64,000 nt of DNA from positions 1 through 64,000 of the forward strand of contig CALVHL010000010.1 of the NCBI GenBank assembly GCA_944327625.1, written 5' to 3'. A program made the translations under genes and the position numbers. The notes under the pieces are model-generated. The model saw only the letters and a program-made list of their open reading frames with translations, was not told the origin of the DNA and ran no database searches. Below, one piece after another: positions 58,731 through 64,000 of this stretch. The DNA is from an uncultured Clostridia bacterium (lineage in GTDB: Bacteria; Bacillota; Clostridia; Christensenellales; Borkfalkiaceae). Position 1 is the first letter of the stretch, and each line of letters starts with the position of its first letter.

Positions 58731-61448
58731 TTACTTGTTTACCTTTTTAAAAAGACTTCTTATATCGTCCCATTTGAGCTTGCGGACGCCTATATCGACG
58801 GCATAGAGCGCAACCGCCGCTATGAGCAGAGGCAACGCGAGTGACATATTATAAGTGCCTGCTTCGCCCTCCCCGTTCTCTATGGTGAGGTTGCCGTCCT
58901 CGCTTACCGTGCCGTTGGAGCCAACCATCTTGTGCAGCACCGCCGCGTCGAACAGCGCGAAGCTGTCGTATTCCGAACCGTAGGAGACGCAATAACTTCT
59001 CGTCGCGACAAATACCTTGTCGCTCTGCCCATCGTTGCCTCCCGAATAGTCGTAGGTTATGGTTATGTCATATACGCCGACCTGATCGGTCACGAACTCA
59101 TAGTCGTAAGTCTTAGAGCCGAACGCCATGGCGCTTTGAAGCACCGTGCCGTCGGGAAGCGATACCGAAATATTCGCCTTTACGTCCATATCGACGACGG
59201 CTGGCGTGAGCGTTATATGCACGTAGCCGCCCTGCGCGGTCATATCGACGACAAAGGGATAACTTACCTTTTCGTCAGGCACGCAGCTGTCGAATATGTT
59301 GAATATAAGCGTGTCTTTGATTTGTTCATCCCAATATCTCAGCCAGTCATACTCGTCGGCAAAGGAACTGGAAAACGACGCGACCTTGCCGTTGCCGTAA
59401 GCCCAGTACGCATACAGCGGTGACTTGACCGTTCCCGAAGTCTTGCCGTAGTCGACGGTAAGGACGGTTGTCGCGCTCGCCTTTGCCGTGCCGTAGTAAT
59501 AGTCGGTGACGAAGCAACTGCTTTCAAGTACAGTCTGGTCTATGCCTTCGAGCACGTCGTCGACCTTACGGTTGACCGTGACGTAGCTGTAACCGCCCTG
59601 AGGGTTATTGACGTCGGAGGGCAGCTCGTTGTCGATTACCGCTTCGAGATTGTCCTCGGTCGATATATCGAGATACTGTCCGCCGCCGTAGTTGACTATG
59701 CGGGTGAGAAGTTCCTTTGCCTGCGTCGCCTCAGTACCCGTATCGCCGCCCCTGCCCACGTCGAGCACCGAGGTATAGATATCATAGTCGCGCATTTCCT
59801 TGACTATTTCGGCGGGTTCGTAGGTATCGTAGGTGAAGTTAAGACCGTCGGTTATGAGCATTACGCGCTTTTCGCCGTAGACCGTGTCGCCGCGCATCAT
59901 GTCGAGCGCCGCCTTTAAGCCCGAGCCTATGCTCGTGCCCTGGCTGACCGTCAGGTTTTCTATGGTTTCGAGCACCTCCTCCCTGCTGTACGAGAGCAAT
60001 GCGGAGTTGTGCAGCGTATATGCGTTGCCGTTGAATTCTATGAGGTTGACGTAGTCGCTGTCGGAGAGCAGCCCGATTATTTCCGTAGCCGCATCCTTAG
60101 CCCTCTGGAATTTGCTTGCAGAGAACATACTTCTCGACGTATCCATTACTATGGTATAAAGTCTGGGAGCGTCGTCGCTCTTGCCGTATTCGACAGGCAG
60201 CATATTGCCGAGCTGTCTGAGATCGCCAGAGGGGTAATTCTGCACCGAAGTATTGCCGAGAGTTATGAGGCTCTTGCCAAACATCGAGACGACGGTATCG
60301 AGACTTTCGAGGAACATAGTGCTGTTGGTGAGCTTCGTAGCGTCTATGTCCGAGAGCACTATTTCGTCGTACTTGCACAGTTCCTCCACCGTGTAGGGGA
60401 CGTTGGCATAGTTGATATACGCGTCTATCTCGGCGTCCTCGCCGAACATCGCCCTTACCGTGTCATAGTCGCTGTCGTTTGTCGAAACGAGCAGCACGGA
60501 CAGCTTGTCCGAGACGGTCTGCGTAAACTGCGCCTTGTTGTTGTAGGGGTTGGTGTCGGAGGCAGAAACTATTTCAAAATAGTAGTCGAACGTACCAGCC
60601 TCCGAAGTCGTCAGAGTAAACCGCTCATAGTTGTCGCCGTTGTTGAGATATATCGTGCGTTCTCCTATCTGCGCGCCCTCGCGGTAGAGCTTCAAAATGG
60701 CCTCTGCGGAATAGGGTGTGACGCTGCCGTCGTTGTTCAGGGTGTCGGGACCGTTGCACTTGATGTTTACGGTCACTTCCTGCAATCTGTTGAGATAGGC
60801 GTTGTCGCCTATTTCCACCGCAGACAACTGTACTTCCTTCACGTCGGCGGGCAGATTGTCGTCGAGGAATATCGCGCTTACGTGCACTTTCTTGTCGGCG
60901 AGCGCGTCTACCTGGCGTTTGAGCGCGCCCGAGTCGCTCTCGTCCGACTGTTTGCCGTCGGTTATGACGACGATGTGTTTGATAACTCCCTCGCGGAAAA
61001 GCGAACCCGCGAAGTCGAGCGCGTTGACGATGTCGGTGCCGCTGTCGTCGACCGCCGTGGCGGTTGAAACGCTGGCAGGCCTTTCGCCCAGGCGGCTTAA
61101 CAGCTGACAGTCGTTGCCGAAGCAGATTACGCCCAGGCGGGAGTTGTTGGGCAGCGAGCCGCGCAGCCTTTCGATATAGTCGTCGATGAGGTCGTAGTTC
61201 CTGCTTGCCGAATAGGATACGTCGGCGAGGACGTATACGTCCGTTTCGGTGACGGTGGTTATGACGCTCGTACCCGCCGCGGCAAACGCCACGATGAGCG
61301 CCATTATTACGTGAATTATCGCCGAGGCAATGTTGTGACCGTTGGCGTTATCCTTTCTTATCGCAATGAAGAAGGGTACGGCGAAAAGGATGACGAGCGG
61401 TATTGCCAACAGCAACAGATAGGGATTATCGAAGTTGATACTGCTCAT
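58731..61448 (-). CDS. Membrane protein with two VWA-like domains
   Basis: A 905-residue protein. Two N-terminal helices (about 10-30 and 38-60) precede a VWA-like domain (about 67-225) with a partial metal site VLADVSYSAS and VITDGKQSD. A beta region follows, then a second VWA domain (about 430-610) with IVMDTSRSMF, GTSIGSGLKAAL and LITDGLNF. A third beta region and a C-terminal helix (about 865-885) end in a basic tail. This is the BatA/glutamine-amidotransferase-like architecture. It overlaps the upstream gene by 23 bp with the chosen ATG at 61448; the ribosome site is weak, so an upstream start is possible. Confidence 0.85.
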   Translation of the reverse strand: MSSINFDNPYLLLLAIPLVILFAVPFFIAIRKDNANGHNIASAIIHVIMALIVAFAAAGTSVITTVTETDVYVLADVSYSASRNYDLIDDYIERLRGSLPNNSRLGVICFGNDCQLLSRLGERPASVSTATAVDDSGTDIVNALDFAGSLFREGVIKHIVVITDGKQSDESDSGALKRQVDALADKKVHVSAIFLDDNLPADVKEVQLSAVEIGDNAYLNRLQEVTVNIKCNGPDTLNNDGSVTPYSAEAILKLYREGAQIGERTIYLNNGDNYERFTLTTSEAGTFDYYFEIVSASDTNPYNNKAQFTQTVSDKLSVLLVSTNDSDYDTVRAMFGEDAEIDAYINYANVPYTVEELCKYDEIVLSDIDATKLTNSTMFLESLDTVVSMFGKSLITLGNTSVQNYPSGDLRQLGNMLPVEYGKSDDAPRLYTIVMDTSRSMFSASKFQRAKDAATEIIGLLSDSDYVNLIEFNGNAYTLHNSALLSYSREEVLETIENLTVSQGTSIGSGLKAALDMMRGDTVYGEKRVMLITDGLNFTYDTYEPAEIVKEMRDYDIYTSVLDVGRGGDTGTEATQAKELLTRIVNYGGGQYLDISTEDNLEAVIDNELPSDVNNPQGGYSYVTVNRKVDDVLEGIDQTVLESSCFVTDYYYGTAKASATTVLTVDYGKTSGTVKSPLYAYWAYGNGKVASFSSSFADEYDWLRYWDEQIKDTLIFNIFDSCVPDEKVSYPFVVDMTAQGGYVHITLTPAVVDMDVKANISVSLPDGTVLQSAMAFGSKTYDYEFVTDQVGVYDITITYDYSGGNDGQSDKVFVATRSYCVSYGSEYDSFALFDAAVLHKMVGSNGTVSEDGNLTIENGEGEAGTYNMSLALPLLIAAVALYAVDIGVRKLKWDDIRSLFKKVNK

Positions 61449-63288
61449 AACAATATACCATCCAGTCCGCAACCACGAGAATTGCGAGTAATATAAATAT
61501 GAATATGAGGTCGTCGTACAGTCCGTCGCGCCGTTCGGTGCTCGGCTCGCCGGATACCGAGAAGCTGACCTCCTCGTCCTTTACCTTGCGTTCGCTTTCG
61601 GGCAGCGAGCAATAGACGTTGACCGACTGCATGACGTTGTTTATCGTCGCGGTGACGGTGTATTCGCCCACTTCGGTCATCTCGTATTCGACGGACGCCT
61701 CGGCGGTGTCGAGATATTCGACCTCGCCCGACGGGCTCTCCACCCTTATCGCCGTGCAACCCGTAAGCACGTTGACCGTCAGTTCGTCGCCGCAGTAGAA
61801 AGTGCCGTCGTCGACGAGCGCGGGGAACGTATAGTTTATGAGGTTGCGCATCAGTACGGTATAGTTATACGACAATACGAAGTCAGTATCCTCCTGCAGG
61901 CGGAACGCCAGCACTACCTCTCTGTTGCCGTAGCTGTTGGAACCGGCGAAGATTATGGGATCGCCGTTGCAGCTTACGAGCGTAGTGAACGTGCTGTAAA
62001 GCCCGCACTTGACGTATTGCGTTATGGAAATTCTTTCGCCGCTGACGGTGTCTTTGAGGAGGTTCTGCACCTTGGTGGACGAGGAAGTGTTCAATTCCAT
62101 CTCGTACGCCTTGCCCAGCACCTCGTCGCCCCTGCGCGAGAAGCCCGAACCGTCGAGACTTGCCGTGGGGTTGACGAACCAGACCGCGCCGTCCGACGGC
62201 ATTGCCGCGGGCGTATAGCTGTCGAAGACGTACAGCCCGTAGCCCGTGTCGCTTATCGGATCGTAAGAGTCGGGAGAGACGACGTAAATCTGCGTATTGC
62301 CGAACGTGGCGAATATGGCTTTCAGGAAGTAGGGCGTCTCGCTGACGATGAGCATCTTATACGACGAAGCGCTCTCCCTGTGGTAGAGCTTGACCTCGTT
62401 GTCGAGCGGGAGCGCGTCCTGCTCCCTCACGCGGACCGTGACGGACGAGAACGACAGTTCCTCGTCTGCGATGTCGAGCGAGAAGGTCTTGCCCTCGCCC
62501 TTTACGACCTCGAACTTGCCCGTAGCCGCGGGAGCTTCCGCGTCGTCGAGATAGACGTCGACGTTGAGTTCGGCGTCGCCCTCGTAGGAATAGAGCGTGC
62601 CGCCGACGGTCAGCCCCGCCTGCGTAATGGCGTATTCGGCGTCGGTGACGGCATAGTTGATCTCGCCGCCCGAGACGTTGACGAGCTCTACGTTTGTATG
62701 CACCTCGAAGTCCTTGTCGGTGACGAGCACTATTTCGAGCGAAGGATTGAGCGTGAACGCCTCCTGTGCGGCGGTGAGCGCCGAAGTATAGCCCGAGGCG
62801 ACGTAGGAGGGCGCAAGCCCTTCCAGCTTTTCAATCGCCGCGTCCTTTTCGGATACGTCGCTGAACACCACCTCGGTCACTTCGCCCGTGACTATAAGCG
62901 TGTAATAGCTGCCGTCCGCCGTCGCGCGTATGCGATTCTCTATTTCGGAGAGCCCCTTTTCAAAGCGCGTCACGCCGTTGGTCGAGATATTCATGCTGCC
63001 CGAGCCGTCGAGCACGTAACAATAGTCGTTGGCTGCGCCGGGGAGCACGAACACGGGGTGAGCTATGGCGAGCGAAATGCAGACGACGGCGAGTATTTGC
63101 AGAATGAGGCTTATTATGCCCGTAATACGCGAAATGGGGTTCTTCTTTTTGAGGAACCGCTCGCTGAGCGTCCACAGATAGGTCGAAGCTATTACCTGCT
63201 CGGTGTACTTGCGTTTGAGAATGTATATGAGAATGAGTACGGGAACGGCGATAAGCCCCAGAAGCCCGAGGGGATATAAAAAGCTCAT
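61426..63288 (-). CDS. BatA-like VWA membrane protein
   Basis: A 620-residue protein. Two N-terminal helices (about 6-24 and 55-80) flank the usual BatA loop (LKRKYTEQVIASTYLWTLSERFLKKKNP). A VWA domain (about 88-230) has an intact metal motif YVLDGSGSMN. Long beta domains and one C-terminal helix (about 592-612) follow. Such proteins accompany DUF58 and a MoxR-type AAA ATPase in stress or maturation complexes. The ATG overlaps the DUF58 stop by 4 nt (ATGA). Confidence 0.85.
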   Translation of the reverse strand: MSFLYPLGLLGLIAVPVLILIYILKRKYTEQVIASTYLWTLSERFLKKKNPISRITGIISLILQILAVVCISLAIAHPVFVLPGAANDYCYVLDGSGSMNISTNGVTRFEKGLSEIENRIRATADGSYYTLIVTGEVTEVVFSDVSEKDAAIEKLEGLAPSYVASGYTSALTAAQEAFTLNPSLEIVLVTDKDFEVHTNVELVNVSGGEINYAVTDAEYAITQAGLTVGGTLYSYEGDAELNVDVYLDDAEAPAATGKFEVVKGEGKTFSLDIADEELSFSSVTVRVREQDALPLDNEVKLYHRESASSYKMLIVSETPYFLKAIFATFGNTQIYVVSPDSYDPISDTGYGLYVFDSYTPAAMPSDGAVWFVNPTASLDGSGFSRRGDEVLGKAYEMELNTSSSTKVQNLLKDTVSGERISITQYVKCGLYSTFTTLVSCNGDPIIFAGSNSYGNREVVLAFRLQEDTDFVLSYNYTVLMRNLINYTFPALVDDGTFYCGDELTVNVLTGCTAIRVESPSGEVEYLDTAEASVEYEMTEVGEYTVTATINNVMQSVNVYCSLPESERKVKDEEVSFSVSGEPSTERRDGLYDDLIFIFILLAILVVADWMVYCYEQYQLR

Positions 63289-64000
63289 TTAAGTACCCCC
63301 ATTCCGACCAGTTTATTGAAGAATATCTCCGCCACGTTCTCCTCCGAGGGAACGAGCATATAGTCGGCGTTTCTGACCGCGCAGAAGCCCGAAATGTGCG
63401 AAGTGACGTAGTGCACAGCCTGCCTGTACGCCTTGATTATATCCCTCGTGATATTCTTGCGGTACTCGCGCGAGACGTCCTCCGCGTCGAAGAAGTGCAT
63501 CTTGCCGCGCGCCTTGGGCGAAAGTTCTTCCCTGGACAGCACCTGCACGCAGAGCACGTGCCTCTTTTTGGAGGCGAGGTGGTCAATCGCCCTGTCATAG
63601 TCGTTCTCGGTCAGAAAGTCCGAGATGATGACGGACATTCCGTCGCCGTAGCCGACCGTCGAGGGAATGATTGCGTCGGTCATGCGGCAATCGCCCGAAA
63701 ACTCTATGTCGTTGAGCTTGCCGATAGAACTTATATATGCGTCCTTGCCGAGCATTCCGACGATTACTTCTTCGAGGCGGTTGTCGCGCACGGCGTATAT
63801 GGATACCTTATCCATCTGGCATACCGAAAGATAGGCGAGCGTCGCCGCTATGCGCAGCGCCTGTTCGTCCTTTCTGCCCTTGCCGTAGCCCATCGAGCGG
63901 CTTGCGTCGATATATATGCGGGTGTGCATCTGGCGTTCGTCGAGGTAGAGCTTGGTATACAGGTTCTCGAAACGGGCGTAGGCGTTCCAATCTATCTTGG
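63285..64000 (-). CDS. DUF58 domain protein (5' end outside the window)
   Basis: About 238 codons are present and the frame is open to the window edge. KIDWNAYARFENLYTKLY then TRIYIDASRSM is the DUF58 signature leading into a VWA-like fold. MSVIISDFLTENDYDRA and VLCVQVLSREEL follow. DUF58 genes usually sit after a MoxR ATPase and before BatA-like VWA genes, and here the two VWA genes follow directly. A start at 63929 (MHTRIYIDAS) is unlikely because the conserved upstream motif would be lost. Confidence 0.88.
   Translation of the reverse strand, partial: KIDWNAYARFENLYTKLYLDERQMHTRIYIDASRSMGYGKGRKDEQALRIAATLAYLSVCQMDKVSIYAVRDNRLEEVIVGMLGKDAYISSIGKLNDIEFSGDCRMTDAIIPSTVGYGDGMSVIISDFLTENDYDRAIDHLASKKRHVLCVQVLSREELSPKARGKMHFFDAEDVSREYRKNITRDIIKAYRQAVHYVTSHISGFCAVRNADYMLVPSEENVAEIFFNKLVGMGVLK

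Overview
The window is a chromosomal segment of a GC-rich anaerobic bacterium, most likely an uncultured gut-type member of the Clostridia (Bacillota). The evidence is the class III (oxygen-independent) ribonucleotide reductase with its radical-SAM activase, a K+-dependent-type membrane pyrophosphatase, an FMN-riboswitch-controlled RibU, two DegV proteins, zinc-ribbon/DUF4190 proteins, L-cysteine desulfidase, and many lipoproteins with Clostridia-style Cys-rich motifs. Promoters are unusually readable: most are TTGACA-like and TATAAT-like boxes 17 bp apart. I saw no tRNA, rRNA, CRISPR array, transposase or phage gene.

Layout. 0-5 kb: a zinc-ribbon tail, then cysK, a MATE exporter and hppA on the minus strand. 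5-9 kb: HIT protein and a GltD-like oxidoreductase (+), then an NfeD-flotillin pair (-). 9-14 kb: a marR-ABC-ABC exporter operon diverging from a plsC-like acyltransferase. 14-19 kb: glycosyltransferase, LUD protein, SNF-type transporter and DegV (-). 19-23 kb: a regulatory region with NrdR-like boxes and two promoters, then nrdD-nrdG-dut. 23-27 kb: small membrane, HNH and zinc-ribbon proteins, and isocitrate dehydrogenase. 27-32 kb: tsaE-tsaB-rimI-hydrolase-murF-ddl, which links tRNA t6A modification with cell-wall synthesis. 32-33 kb: ribU behind an FMN riboswitch. 33-41 kb: CPBP protease, DegV, polysaccharide deacetylase, a second MATE, YitT, iron alcohol dehydrogenase and asparaginase. 41-49 kb: a thiol-redox locus on both strands. 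49-54 kb: cysteine desulfidase, a divergent EF-G paralogue, an inositol-phosphatase family enzyme and a DUF4062 protein. 54-64 kb: a DUF58-VWA-VWA operon ending in two large lipoproteins and truncated by the window edge.

The most unusual part is 41.7-48.9 kb. One operon encodes a 711-residue NapH-like polyferredoxin fused to two thioredoxin-like domains, the first lacking its cysteines. It also encodes a membrane protein ending in a CTEC motif that resembles the small CD1871A CXXC family. Facing it are a 964-residue lipoprotein with a TlpA domain (CAPC) and a smaller Cys-rich lipoprotein. Together they look like a route carrying electrons from cytoplasmic iron-sulfur centres to thiols outside the membrane. 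The 964-residue lipoprotein shares modules with a lipoprotein in the VWA operon, so the two loci may be related in function.

A second genome-scale feature is a dispersed intergenic repeat with a GCATATATGC core. At least seven exact cores and several variants lie between genes, usually beside terminators.
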